From an uncultured Allomuricauda sp. (GTDB lineage Bacteria; Bacteroidota; Bacteroidia; Flavobacteriales; Flavobacteriaceae): a DNA stretch of 50,446 nucleotides. This document shows, in pieces, positions 1-8,075 of the stretch. The stretch is taken from positions 1 to 50,446 of the forward strand of contig NZ_CAKZYF010000031.1 of NCBI RefSeq assembly GCF_937884665.1, read 5' to 3'. Every line of letters begins with the position of its first letter. Position 1 is the stretch's first letter. Made by a program: the position numbers and the translations under genes. The notes under the pieces are model-generated. The model was given only the letters and a program-made list of their open reading frames with translations, was not told the origin of the DNA and searched no databases.

Positions 1-14
1 AAACGTTTAATTTA

Positions 15-47
15 ATCCCCTCCTTCGCTAAAGCTTCGGAGGGGGAT
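15..47. repeat. REP-like imperfect palindrome (hairpin)
   Basis: Bases 15-23 (ATCCCCTCC) pair with 38-47 (GGAGGGGGAT) with one bulged G at 41. The 14-base loop contains a second mini-stem (GC-TAAA-GC). The unit resembles short extragenic palindromes with a CTTCGCTAAAGCTTCGG core. I see no second copy in this window, so calling it repetitive is an inference. No clear T-tract follows on either side, so a terminator is less likely. Confidence 0.4.
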
Positions 48-89
48 GTCAGCGAATACCAGTATCTTAGGAGCTAGCGAAACAACTAC

Positions 90-374
90 ATGGCTAAAGG
101 CAACACTTGGTTACGAACCCTGATTGAACTCATTGAAGTCTTTTTTAACAGCGCCCAGCAAAATAAAAAAGGCCGTACCTGGCACCAACATGTAGTGCCT
201 TATGAGGAGGGTTGGGCTGTACGACGTGAAGGTAATAAGCGCATTACCAGCAAACACCGAAAGCAGAGCACGGCCATACGCAAGGCCAAAAGCTTAGCAA
301 GAAAATACAAGGCAGATGTAATCATCCACAGAGCCAGTGGTGGTATTCGTGAGCGGATATCGTATAATGAGTGA
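90..374 (+). CDS. DUF2188 domain protein
   Basis: A 94-residue basic protein of unknown function. From about residue 32 to the end it matches the DUF2188 pattern: HVVPYEEGWAVRREGN, then a Lys/Arg-rich helix (STAIRKAKSLARKYKADVII) and a closing HRASGGIRERISY. The first 30 residues (WLRTLIELIEVFFNS) form an amphipathic helix outside the usual domain. There is no signal peptide. A TTAGGAG stretch lies about 17 nt before the ATG. DUF2188 proteins are small soluble proteins with no established activity. It stands alone on the plus strand. The family call is fairly sure and the function is unknown. Confidence 0.75.
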   Translation: MAKGNTWLRTLIELIEVFFNSAQQNKKGRTWHQHVVPYEEGWAVRREGNKRITSKHRKQSTAIRKAKSLARKYKADVIIHRASGGIRERISYNE

Positions 375-524
375 ACAATTCAGGTTAAGTCAGCCATAAT
401 CAAACTCTGGAATTGCTTTTAGGGACAAAAAAATGATTTAAATTATTCAATGTCAGCTTTTTGTATGACATCTTTATCAATTTAATATACTTCCTTTGAA
501 AGATTGAAACCCAAATCTTCAATC

Positions 525-845
525 ATGAAAACCAACAAAACGCTAGACCTTTCCCATTTGGAACTTCCACTTGAGGCCTATTTTAGTTCGCTTACTCCTC
601 AAAAAGGTGGTTCTGCCGTTGCCAAACTCAAAGTAAAGGACTACCGCGACCTGCTTTTTACTCTAGAATCCCTCCTTAATGTTTGCATTTTGGCATTGGA
701 CAACGAGAATTCCGCCAACCATTCCCATATTCCCGAGCCGGATGAGAACATTCAAGCTGTTTTTGAGCTGGCCAGCCAGCTTATTCCTTTTCCCGAATCT
801 GAGTTTTTGGATGGGTGGAGGTCCTGGGCCAAATCAAAAAACTAA
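525..845 (+). CDS. Small hypothetical protein
   Basis: I do not recognise this 106-residue acidic, soluble protein. It begins MKTNKTLDLSHLELPLEAYF and ends GWRSWAKSKN. It appears mostly helical, with no signal peptide, membrane segment, cysteine motif or catalytic signature. A TTG codon at 504 in the same frame would add seven residues, but the ATG at 525 is the more natural start. It lies 150 bp after the DUF2188 gene on the same strand and converges with the lipoprotein gene that ends at 897. Coding is supported by an uninterrupted frame and ordinary amino-acid composition, with no function proposed. Confidence 0.55.
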   Translation: MKTNKTLDLSHLELPLEAYFSSLTPQKGGSAVAKLKVKDYRDLLFTLESLLNVCILALDNENSANHSHIPEPDENIQAVFELASQLIPFPESEFLDGWRSWAKSKN

Positions 846-896
846 TCGTATCACGCACATAGGACTTGTCCACCACAATTAAAATCAAGTATTACT

Positions 897-2477
897 TTAT
901 AATTCCTTAAATTCAATATCAACCAAGGTCTTTAACTTCGCAATAGTCCCCTCATCCAATTTCGTATTTACGAAATCCAATCTTTTCCCACTTTTGGTGT
1001 TCACAAAAAATAGCGAAAACTTGGAGGTGCTTAGTTGTGTTTCATCTGCGTTCATGGCCATATCCTTGATCCATTTGAACAAGGGCCAAGGGTCATCATC
1101 TTCTAAAATAGTTACGTTCATAGTGCCTGGATTGGAGATTTTCAATTGGTATTTATCCCCGTCTCCTTTAAAGGTGGCATAAACCTCATAAACTTTCTGG
1201 CAATATTCCAAAAGGTTGATTTCGATGTCTTTTGCACTTTTTTCGGGTTGGGTATAACTAAAGGGATAATACACTACTTTATCATCATATTCCAACCGGT
1301 TCGTTTTTCTTGGGTGGTTCAGCGCAGTTCTCAACAAACCATTATAGCTGAAACTCAACTTATTTGAGACTTTTTCTTCACCATACAACAACGTACAGGG
1401 CAAATATTGAATCGTTCTTCCGGCAACTGTTATCTTATCGGCTGCTTTGGGTTTCCCATTTTTCTCGAACAAGACCGAAAAATTATCCACTTTACTGATT
1501 TTGATAAAAGGACTTTTGGGTCTCATCGTAGCAGTTACAATTACATTATCCGAAATATCCGCAAACATTCTTCCTTTCTGGGAAATGGATATGCTCTCTT
1601 TGTCAAATGAGAAGCCTGTCTTAAAATCGTTGTAAGCCAAATTGAATGCCTCTTTGAGCGGCTCGGAATTTCCATATCCCACTTCGGCCCCAGCTCCTGC
1701 GCTGACCCCCGTTTTGTTCCCCGAATTAACATCCCTACTTGAACTTTGCGAATCGCTTTGCTCCGTGGTTATTGAATCAATCAGATTTCCATCCGCATCG
1801 TATACGTTGGTGACCGAGGTTGTGGATGCCCCCGGACCTATGGCCCGCGATGTGGAACTACCTTGCGAAACTTCACTGTTTATGCCATACTGCCCTGTAA
1901 GCTTTGCATTGAAAGAAACATCTTGGGTCCTTTCAATACTGCCCAAAATCACACTTTCGTATACCGTTTCCAGACGGTCTATGGTCGAAATTTCAAGTTG
2001 GGAACCGTCCTCTAACTTTATGGTACTGTTCAACCAAGCAAGTCGGGTATTCGGATGTATGAAATTTGAATATTTCTGCAAACCGTCCTTCATATGATAG
2101 TGCTTTAAGTTACTCAAATTGAACCTAGTCCTTATCTTGGTGAAATCCGTTTGGAGCTGCTTGGCCGTTTTTTTGGGTTCGTATAGCGGTTTCTTCAAAA
2201 CTTTTAGCAACGAGTCCGTATTGTTGTCGACCATGCCTTTTATAACATCCAAATATTTGTTTTGAGTGGAATCATTAAGGTCAAAAAAATATTTGGCTCT
2301 GTCCGTTACAAGCTTTTTTGGAGGCGTTAATGGGATTACGTTCACATTCACCGTTATTATTTCATTTGGATTTGGCAAATCTTCCACTTTATAGGCTCCT
2401 TTATGTAAGTTGGTCAATTTTGGAGTGGTGCACGCAACCAAAAGAAAGCTTGTTATTATGTATTTGGACTTTTTCAT
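897..2477 (-). CDS. Large Ser/Gly-rich lipoprotein, last gene of the nuclease-protease operon
   Basis: A 526-residue predicted lipoprotein: MKKSK, a hydrophobic stretch, then the lipobox LLVAC followed by TTPK, so the mature protein should start at a lipidated Cys in the cell envelope. I recognise no known domain. Residues about 195-265 form a Gly/Ser/Gln/Thr-rich segment (GQYGINSEVSQGSST, TEQSDSQSSSRDVNSG, SAGAGAEVGYGN) flanked by beta-rich regions. This could be a flexible or membrane-inserting loop, but that is speculation. I chose the ATG at 2477 because it gives a proper signal peptide and overlaps the upstream stop as ATGA, which implies translational coupling. A longer start at 2489 would put MYSS in front. 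It is the fifth and last gene of the operon that begins with the nuclease at 6083. Confidence 0.7.
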   Translation of the reverse strand: MKKSKYIITSFLLVACTTPKLTNLHKGAYKVEDLPNPNEIITVNVNVIPLTPPKKLVTDRAKYFFDLNDSTQNKYLDVIKGMVDNNTDSLLKVLKKPLYEPKKTAKQLQTDFTKIRTRFNLSNLKHYHMKDGLQKYSNFIHPNTRLAWLNSTIKLEDGSQLEISTIDRLETVYESVILGSIERTQDVSFNAKLTGQYGINSEVSQGSSTSRAIGPGASTTSVTNVYDADGNLIDSITTEQSDSQSSSRDVNSGNKTGVSAGAGAEVGYGNSEPLKEAFNLAYNDFKTGFSFDKESISISQKGRMFADISDNVIVTATMRPKSPFIKISKVDNFSVLFEKNGKPKAADKITVAGRTIQYLPCTLLYGEEKVSNKLSFSYNGLLRTALNHPRKTNRLEYDDKVVYYPFSYTQPEKSAKDIEINLLEYCQKVYEVYATFKGDGDKYQLKISNPGTMNVTILEDDDPWPLFKWIKDMAMNADETQLSTSKFSLFFVNTKSGKRLDFVNTKLDEGTIAKLKTLVDIEFKEL

Positions 2478-2746
2478 TGAACTATACATTTTGAATAATT
2501 TTTAACCCCTCCACCATTGCAAGGTCTGTCCACATTATCCTCAAAAAGAATATAGACCGATTCAAAAACCGTATTTGCGCTGCACTCCAAAATACCGTTG
2601 ATCAAATAATTATTGAAATTTGGCCCAAGGGTAAACTTCTTACCTTTCCTGCTAATGGGTAGAGGATCACTGAATATTTGATCGTTCGTATTAAAAGATG
2701 CAAACCGAAGCTCGTAGTTCTCATTGGGGAAATCCTCTTCTATCAT
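2474..2746 (-). CDS. Small hypothetical protein coupled to the lipoprotein
   Basis: A 90-residue protein (MIEEDFPNENYELRFASF at the N-terminus) that I do not recognise. It is beta-rich in appearance, with no signal peptide and two cysteines (LECSAN, DRPCNGGG). The Asn/Gly-rich C-terminus carries one further Cys (SKCIVQ). Its TGA overlaps the ATG of the following lipoprotein gene by 4 nt, the strongest evidence that it is a real gene of the operon. The gap to the upstream coiled-coil membrane gene is 170 bp, so it might also have its own promoter. A cytoplasmic partner or adaptor is possible, but nothing in the sequence tells. Confidence 0.55.
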   Translation of the reverse strand: MIEEDFPNENYELRFASFNTNDQIFSDPLPISRKGKKFTLGPNFNNYLINGILECSANTVFESVYILFEDNVDRPCNGGGVKNYSKCIVQ

Positions 2747-2916
2747 TTTTTTGACCTTTTTTTTTAGATAGCTTTTGGACAGGTAATCTCAATATTTGAT
2801 GACAAATACGTTTGTCGTATCCCTTTTTATCTTTTCCAAAATCGCTTTTTTACCATATTTCGATGGAATGTTGCAAGTACTTTGGTTTGTGTTCTTTGAT
2901 TTAAAATTTAAGTTGC

Positions 2917-3444
2917 TCATCTATTTTGCTCGTTATCGGGAAACAAATCATCCATCATCTTTAACATATTCTGCAGTTCCATAGCTTCTGTACCTGGTTG
3001 AATACGGGCTAGGTAATCTGTCGCTCCATTTTTTTTATTGATTTTGGATTTTGCCATTTTACGGATGATTTGCATTTTACCCTCTATCTCACCCGCTTTT
3101 TTCTGGGCTTCTTGAGTTTTGTTCTCTGCATTTTGGGCCCTGGTGTCCGCAGCTTCCGCTTTGCTGCGGTGCACCTCCCTACCAAAAACAAACCCTACTG
3201 CGGCAAATACAATGGCCTCAACTCCAGAAAACAGAAAGACCAATCTACTCCACTGTAGTTCCTGCCCTTCACCCAAACTTGTTTTATTTACCATAAAGAC
3301 TATGAAATACGCATAAGCCATCAGGACTAAAACGGCTAGGCCAAAAATGAACCACCATGCCGTGGCAGGCCTATTGGATTTTGGTGTATCTCTAGTATTT
3401 GTCCCGTTCGTAGTTTCGTCCTTTTTTTCGTTTTGCTTTGCCAT
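2917..3444 (-). CDS. Two-TM coiled-coil membrane protein
   Basis: A 175-residue protein of unknown family. It has a polar N-terminal tail of about 28 residues rich in Asn/Thr/Lys and two membrane segments at about 30-52 (WWFIFGLAVLVLMAYAYFIV) and 68-88. A long Ala/Glu/Lys heptad-like helix at about 90-132 (VHRSKAEAADTRAQNAENKT and onward) precedes a soluble tail ending FPDNEQNR. Hydrophobicity puts both ends in the cytoplasm, so the coiled coil could reach cytosolic partners. The gene starts 44 bp after the subtilase and shares its strand. Small TM plus coiled-coil proteins often act as sensors or anchors in multi-gene conflict systems. That role is inference from context only. Confidence 0.65.
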   Translation of the reverse strand: MAKQNEKKDETTNGTNTRDTPKSNRPATAWWFIFGLAVLVLMAYAYFIVFMVNKTSLGEGQELQWSRLVFLFSGVEAIVFAAVGFVFGREVHRSKAEAADTRAQNAENKTQEAQKKAGEIEGKMQIIRKMAKSKINKKNGATDYLARIQPGTEAMELQNMLKMMDDLFPDNEQNR

Positions 3445-3488
3445 GTTTAGTTGTTTGGTCTGATATTTTATTTCCTCTATGTCTTCAA

Positions 3489-5132
3489 TTATACATTGGT
3501 CACGACCTGTAAGGCATTTTCTACCGCTTTTAGTGCATTGATTCTGCCGTAGCCGTAATAAATGCTGTGTCCATTGGTATCATAGTTGCCATTGTCAATA
3601 TCTATCTGATCGCAACTCTGGCGTATTACATCTTTCACTCCTTCTAAGTTTAGATCAGGATTTACCGAGAGCACCAAGGCGATTACTCCAGCAGCTCCCG
3701 GACACGCACTTGAAGTACCTCCAAAAGTTGCCGTATAATTCCCTGCGGCATCACCGACCATAGGATTATCTGAGATACTACCACCATTATAACCCGCTTG
3801 TCCTTGAATATCTGTTGTCCAGATACCCGGGGTTATGGGCCTTGGATGATCGAATAACGGATATTCTTGATCACCACTGGGAAACGAACAAAACACTTCC
3901 CTTCCAAAATCACTATATACCGATCTTTTACCTGTATCATTGCAAGCTGCAATTGCCAAGACCTTCTCATAGCTGGCATATCCATCAAAAAAGGTATTTT
4001 CCCGGCCATTGCCCGCTGCCCAGGTGATGATGCACCCCTTACCATTTCTCCCATTGGTTACGGCATAATCTATAGCAAGCCTAGTGCTATCCGGTAATGG
4101 AACGTTGTTGGTATGACTTGGGTCACTGGGGTCCCACCATGCCCCATCCTGGGGTCCCCAACTACAGGAAATGACATCCGCACCATGGTCAGCTGCCCAT
4201 ACAAAGGCATCGGCTTCTTGCATGGAACCCAAATTGGCATTCAACTTTATGGGCATCAAAGTCGAAAGTGGCGCCACTCCAGCGGCCTTGTCCAATCCGG
4301 ACGCGCAAACCACACCGGCACATGAGGTTCCATGGGATTGGTTTGGAAAACTTGGCCTAGGATTATCTGTTTCAGAAAACATATCCCGAGGATGGACCAC
4401 TTTATCTGTGCCCTCGAATTCTGGATGGTCGATGTCTATGGCGTCATCGATGACCGCAACAACAATACCTTCTCCCATAGTATGCTGCCACGCCTGTTCT
4501 ACCTCAACATGGGCATTAACCTCTTGGCTCATAAAGGTAGTGCGTGTCAAATGCCATTGTTGTGGGTAAACCTGCTGCTTGTACTTTTTTTGTTTGATGA
4601 TTTCCGGATGGCAGAGCTCAACGCGGTCTAGGTCCAACAGCTCCTCGGCAAGAGGAAATATTTCTTTCCCCACTTTTTCCGCAGAGGTAACGAAAAAAGC
4701 ATTTTTAGCATATTTTACCGCTTTTTTAACCTCTAAATTGTGTTTTTTGATTAGCTCTTTACAAGCTTCTTCCGTCACCTCATCATGGAACTTAATAAAG
4801 ATATTTTCCGTGTAAATGTTTATCACCCCCTTATCATCGACCAAAACCCGTCCTGAAAACTTGATATCGTCCATCTCTCCGGCCATCTTACGGACGGCAT
4901 TCCTTACCTGCTTGGCCGATTTTTCACCCAAGGGGTTACAACGGTATATTTTCACATTGGCTTCCGGCATTGCCTCTACCAGCATAAGATTGTTGATCAA
5001 AGTCCGCCTATCCGAGTCCAAACTCATCCCATCAAAACCTGTTTCATCCGTAAATCTCACGACCACGAGATCATCCGCCTCTTTCAATTTCTGTCTCGCT
5101 CCGTTTTTACCTCCAATTCTATACGATACCAT
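3489..5132 (-). CDS. S8 family subtilisin-like serine protease, no signal peptide
   Basis: A 547-residue peptidase of clan SB. The catalytic domain spans about 185-545: Asp229 in VAVIDDAID, His267 in SHGTSCAG, oxyanion Asn375 in AAGNG, Ser474 in GGTSSACPG. The triad is complete. The first 180 residues hold two similar alpha/beta segments (about 22-65 and 108-178, the latter beginning NIFIKFHDEVTEEACKELI) that resemble a fervidolysin-type inhibitory prodomain. There is no N-terminal signal peptide, lipobox or C-terminal sorting domain, which is unusual for a flavobacterial subtilase. The protein may therefore stay in the cytosol. It starts 12 bp after the nuclease gene, so the two are surely co-transcribed. 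A zymogen activated by N-domain removal or by ligand binding is an inference. Confidence 0.9.
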   Translation of the reverse strand: MVSYRIGGKNGARQKLKEADDLVVVRFTDETGFDGMSLDSDRRTLINNLMLVEAMPEANVKIYRCNPLGEKSAKQVRNAVRKMAGEMDDIKFSGRVLVDDKGVINIYTENIFIKFHDEVTEEACKELIKKHNLEVKKAVKYAKNAFFVTSAEKVGKEIFPLAEELLDLDRVELCHPEIIKQKKYKQQVYPQQWHLTRTTFMSQEVNAHVEVEQAWQHTMGEGIVVAVIDDAIDIDHPEFEGTDKVVHPRDMFSETDNPRPSFPNQSHGTSCAGVVCASGLDKAAGVAPLSTLMPIKLNANLGSMQEADAFVWAADHGADVISCSWGPQDGAWWDPSDPSHTNNVPLPDSTRLAIDYAVTNGRNGKGCIITWAAGNGRENTFFDGYASYEKVLAIAACNDTGKRSVYSDFGREVFCSFPSGDQEYPLFDHPRPITPGIWTTDIQGQAGYNGGSISDNPMVGDAAGNYTATFGGTSSACPGAAGVIALVLSVNPDLNLEGVKDVIRQSCDQIDIDNGNYDTNGHSIYYGYGRINALKAVENALQVVTNV

Positions 5133-5144
5133 ACTGTTGTTTTT

Positions 5145-6083
5145 TTAGAGGAATCTAATCAGGTCTTCCTCAGAATACCTGGTGAAATTTGATTGACTCC
5201 CTCCGGTTAATAAAAATGTATTTTTTGTAAATCTCCGTTCGATTTTTTCATCTGCTGGGGCAAAAGACAAGCCAGTGGCCGCTTCTATGGCATCCACCTC
5301 CACTATAAAAGGTTTTAAGTCTTCATCCAAATCGGAAAACGGATCCTTCATAAAAGATTTGCTGCGAACCCGATTATTGGGGAAAAAGACAAAATCCATG
5401 TTCTGAAGTGAAGACTCCTGGCTCAGTACAAACGCAATCCTATGAAGTCGGTCATCCTTTACGTAGTATACCACTTTCCAAAATTTTGTTGGAATACGAA
5501 AACTTTGTGTTTGGTTCGTCTCGGCGCCCACATAAACCGCCACAGGGTCTCCTTGCATAAAAATGCAACCTGAAAAAACGGAAACCTTATTCTTGACCTT
5601 TTTTATGATATGGTCCTCTAATTCTTTCCAATCACCCTGATTGAGCAGATAATACTGTGGCGCTATATTGGTATAAAAAAAAGTGTCTTTTGCCGCTGTT
5701 TCGGCCATTTCTTTCGTTCCCCATTGGGGGTATTCCCTGCGGATAACATGACCCCTATCCAATAGGTTTTTGTTCCCAATAGTCGGATGGTCGTTTTCTT
5801 TCGATTTATAAAAATCATCTCCTATCTGTACCTCTACGTTCAATCGTTCTGTTTCCTTCTTAAAATTTGTGGGCCTTTCGACCTTGATGCGCTCCTCTTT
5901 CAGTGGGATATTGCATGCACAGTACAGCGCAAACTTTCTTTGTACGTTGAAACAGGTTGTAAAATGACGGTAATCAATAACAACGTTTGAATTGTTCGTT
6001 TCCACCTCAGGAAGTGTAACCTCAAAATCTGAAGCACCTTTCAAAAAATCGCTTCTGTAACCTAGAACTGTCGTATCTGGCAT
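5145..6083 (-). CDS. DNA/RNA non-specific endonuclease (beta-beta-alpha metal, DRGH type)
   Basis: A 312-residue nuclease of the NucA/Serratia family. The DRGH motif is at 109-112, with His112 as general base. The metal-site block FFYTNIAPQ ... LNQGDWKELE runs about 135-156, with Asn139 at the usual metal-ligand position. This family cleaves both DNA and RNA without sequence preference using one Mg2+. Relatives are normally secreted, yet this protein has no signal peptide (it starts MPDTTVLGYR) and its N-terminal 60 residues and C-terminal 60 residues are not family-typical. The gene is first in the five-gene minus-strand operon and 12 bp ahead of the subtilase. A leaderless, promiscuous nuclease would be toxic in the cytosol, so some control by the co-encoded protease is an attractive but unproven idea. 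Confidence 0.88.
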   Translation of the reverse strand: MPDTTVLGYRSDFLKGASDFEVTLPEVETNNSNVVIDYRHFTTCFNVQRKFALYCACNIPLKEERIKVERPTNFKKETERLNVEVQIGDDFYKSKENDHPTIGNKNLLDRGHVIRREYPQWGTKEMAETAAKDTFFYTNIAPQYYLLNQGDWKELEDHIIKKVKNKVSVFSGCIFMQGDPVAVYVGAETNQTQSFRIPTKFWKVVYYVKDDRLHRIAFVLSQESSLQNMDFVFFPNNRVRSKSFMKDPFSDLDEDLKPFIVEVDAIEAATGLSFAPADEKIERRFTKNTFLLTGGSQSNFTRYSEEDLIRFL

Positions 6084-6501
6084 AATGATGCTGTTTCTGT
6101 CTTATCACAATCAAAGATGTGAGTAATGGAGTTTTCGGAGTGTTTAGTTGGGGAAGCTCTACAAATTAGAAAATGCAAATCAAAAATCATTACATAAAAA
6201 CCTTAGAAAAACTGAGGGTTTTCCGTAAAATGGATTGTTTTTTGTAAAATCCCCTAGAAATACCACAGCTTTATTAAAAAGTTCGGAAAAGCCTTACTTA
6301 TCGGGATTTTAAAAGATAGGTTCCAGTCTTACTGATTTTATCGACAAAATGACCCATTTTCTCCTTAAGAAAAATAGCTGAAAACCTACTTTATTCGATT
6401 AAAACAAAGCTGAATACCATTAATCCGTACTTTTTCGATTTGACCGATACTTTTTAAAGAAAACACTTGGCAAACCCAACTTTGGAGTAAAATTAACCCC
6501 A
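6084..6501. other. AT-rich intergenic region with short direct repeats
   Basis: No long ORF occupies this stretch upstream of the nuclease operon (minus strand) and of a tiny ORF (plus strand). It contains near-direct repeats: GTACTTTTT (about 6427-6435) and ATACTTTTT (about 6447-6455), 20 bp apart, and GTAAAATGG (about 6224) against GTAAAATCC (about 6245). CAACTTTG at 6477-6484 differs by one base from the Bacteroidota -7 consensus TAnnTTTG. These look like promoter and operator material, but I cannot assign a regulator. Confidence 0.35.
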
Positions 6502-6636
6502 ATGAAAGTTTTACTACTTCGTGCCAAAAAAGAGTTTTCGGTTGAGGATAACCGTATTGCTGCCATCAGCTGTCTAATTATTTCCATTACCGTTTTTTTT
6601 ATTATGTCCGTACTGGGCAGGGAAATCCTGCTATAA
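6502..6636 (+). CDS. Possible 44-residue single-TM peptide
   Basis: An ATG-to-TAA frame of 44 codons begins MKVLLLRAKKEFSVEDNRIA and continues with one strongly hydrophobic segment (CLIISITVFFIMSVL), ending GREILL. A basic N-terminal half followed by a single membrane helix suits a small inner-membrane protein. A CAACTTTG element lies about 18 nt upstream. The gene is divergent from the nuclease operon and 59 bp before the exonuclease gene. It could be a real microprotein or chance; there is no homology I recognise. Confidence 0.35.
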   Translation: MKVLLLRAKKEFSVEDNRIAAISCLIISITVFFIMSVLGREILL

Positions 6637-6695
6637 GTTCTTTGCCTAACACTTTTCGCCTTCTTGTATCGATTTTTTCTGGCTAACTTAGTCAG

Positions 6696-8075
6696 GTGTA
6701 CACCATAATCGATATAGAAACTACGGGCAATGGCATCAAAGGCAATCGGATTACCGAAATAGCCCTATTTAAACATGATGGGGAACAGATTGTGGATGAG
6801 TTCACTTCTTTGGTGAATCCCCAATGTCCTATCCCATATTTTATTACAGGCCTTACCGGTATCGATGACCAAATGGTGGCCCGTGCCCCGCTTTTTTCGG
6901 AACTAGCGGATACCATTCTAAAGTTTACCCAAGACACTATTTTTGTGGCCCACTCGGTTAATTTTGATTATGGGGTCATCAAAGAGGAATTCAGACAACT
7001 GGGGGTACCTTTTGTTCGCAAGAAACTATGCACGGTTCGTCTTTCTAGAAAGATTATCCCAGGGCTCCAGTCCTACAGTTTGGGAAAATTGTGTTCAGCC
7101 ATTGATATTCCCTTATCGGATAGGCACCGCGCCAGAGGGGATGCGCATGCTACTGTACTGCTTTTTGAAAAGCTTTTGCGGAGTCCGAGTTCTGAAACCG
7201 TTATTCAGAAGTTTCTCAATTCAAGAAGTCAAGAAGCTACACTGCCCCCACATTTGGATAAAGCTGAACTGGATGCCATCCCTCAAAAACCAGGAATCTA
7301 CTACTTTAAGAACCGTACGGGCAACATTATTTATGTAGGAAAGGCAATCAACCTAAGAAAACGGGTGTTAGGACATTTCTACGACAAAAGTGAAAAAGAA
7401 ATTCAACTTTGCCGAGAGACGGCCCATATTGATTTTGAGCTCTCTGGCAGTGAATTGGTGGCACTTTTAATGGAATCTGCTGAAATCAAAAAACACTATC
7501 CCATTTATAATCGCGCCCAGAAAAAGAACATCAAACAATTTGGGGTTTTTTGCTATGAGGACCGAAAGGGTATTAAACATTTGGCATTTAATACGTTAAC
7601 ATCCATTCCGCAAGCCCTTAAAATTTTTTATAATTTGACTGATTGTCGGACTTTTTTGAGAAGTGTCTGCAAAACATATCGACTTTGCCCAAAGTACTGC
7701 CATTTACAGCTTGCCGAAGCGAACTGTTCTTTTTACGAAAATATGTACTGCGAAGGAATATGCTCTGGAACTGAGTCCGTTGAACAATACAATCGGAGAG
7801 TTAACCAAGCTATTGTCGATATGGATTTCGATAAACCTGGAATCCAGATTTTAAGGGGAAACGGTAGAACCGCCACTGAAAAGACATTTGTTTTGTTGGA
7901 AGAAGGACGGTATAGCGGGTATGGTTTTATCGAAAACACAGTGGAAATTAACTCTTTGGAAGATATTCAGGCATACGTTGTTCGGCAGAAAAACACAGTA
8001 GAGGTACAGCGGATTTTAAGCAGCTTTATGCCCAAATCGGAACTTGTGGAGTTATCCGTTAAACCTTTTTCTTGA
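6696..8075 (+). CDS. DnaQ-like 3'-5' exonuclease fused to a GIY-YIG (UvrC/Cho-type) nuclease
   Basis: A 459-residue two-nuclease fusion. Residues 1-165 are a DEDDh exonuclease of the Pol III epsilon type: Asp6 and Glu8 in IIDIETTG, Asp91 in HSVNFDYG, His144 and Asp149 in HRARGDA. Residues about 195-275 are a GIY-YIG domain: PGIYYF, IIYVGKA, Arg221 region, and Glu260 in ELVALLMESAEI. Residues about 317-358 hold six cysteines (325, 331, 335, 344, 352, 356) in a layout like the UvrC/Cho region that binds an iron-sulfur cluster. The RNase H-like and HhH parts of UvrC are absent. Such fusions are known in Bacteroidota and Actinobacteria and are presumed to act in DNA repair. The start is GTG; the frame is closed upstream by TAA at 6684. 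Confidence 0.9.
   Translation: MYTIIDIETTGNGIKGNRITEIALFKHDGEQIVDEFTSLVNPQCPIPYFITGLTGIDDQMVARAPLFSELADTILKFTQDTIFVAHSVNFDYGVIKEEFRQLGVPFVRKKLCTVRLSRKIIPGLQSYSLGKLCSAIDIPLSDRHRARGDAHATVLLFEKLLRSPSSETVIQKFLNSRSQEATLPPHLDKAELDAIPQKPGIYYFKNRTGNIIYVGKAINLRKRVLGHFYDKSEKEIQLCRETAHIDFELSGSELVALLMESAEIKKHYPIYNRAQKKNIKQFGVFCYEDRKGIKHLAFNTLTSIPQALKIFYNLTDCRTFLRSVCKTYRLCPKYCHLQLAEANCSFYENMYCEGICSGTESVEQYNRRVNQAIVDMDFDKPGIQILRGNGRTATEKTFVLLEEGRYSGYGFIENTVEINSLEDIQAYVVRQKNTVEVQRILSSFMPKSELVELSVKPFS

Noticed and set aside
1642..2097. 151-codon plus-strand frame inside the lipoprotein gene
   Set aside because: It arises opposite the Ser/Gly-rich region, with composition explained by the antisense of that repeat-like sequence.
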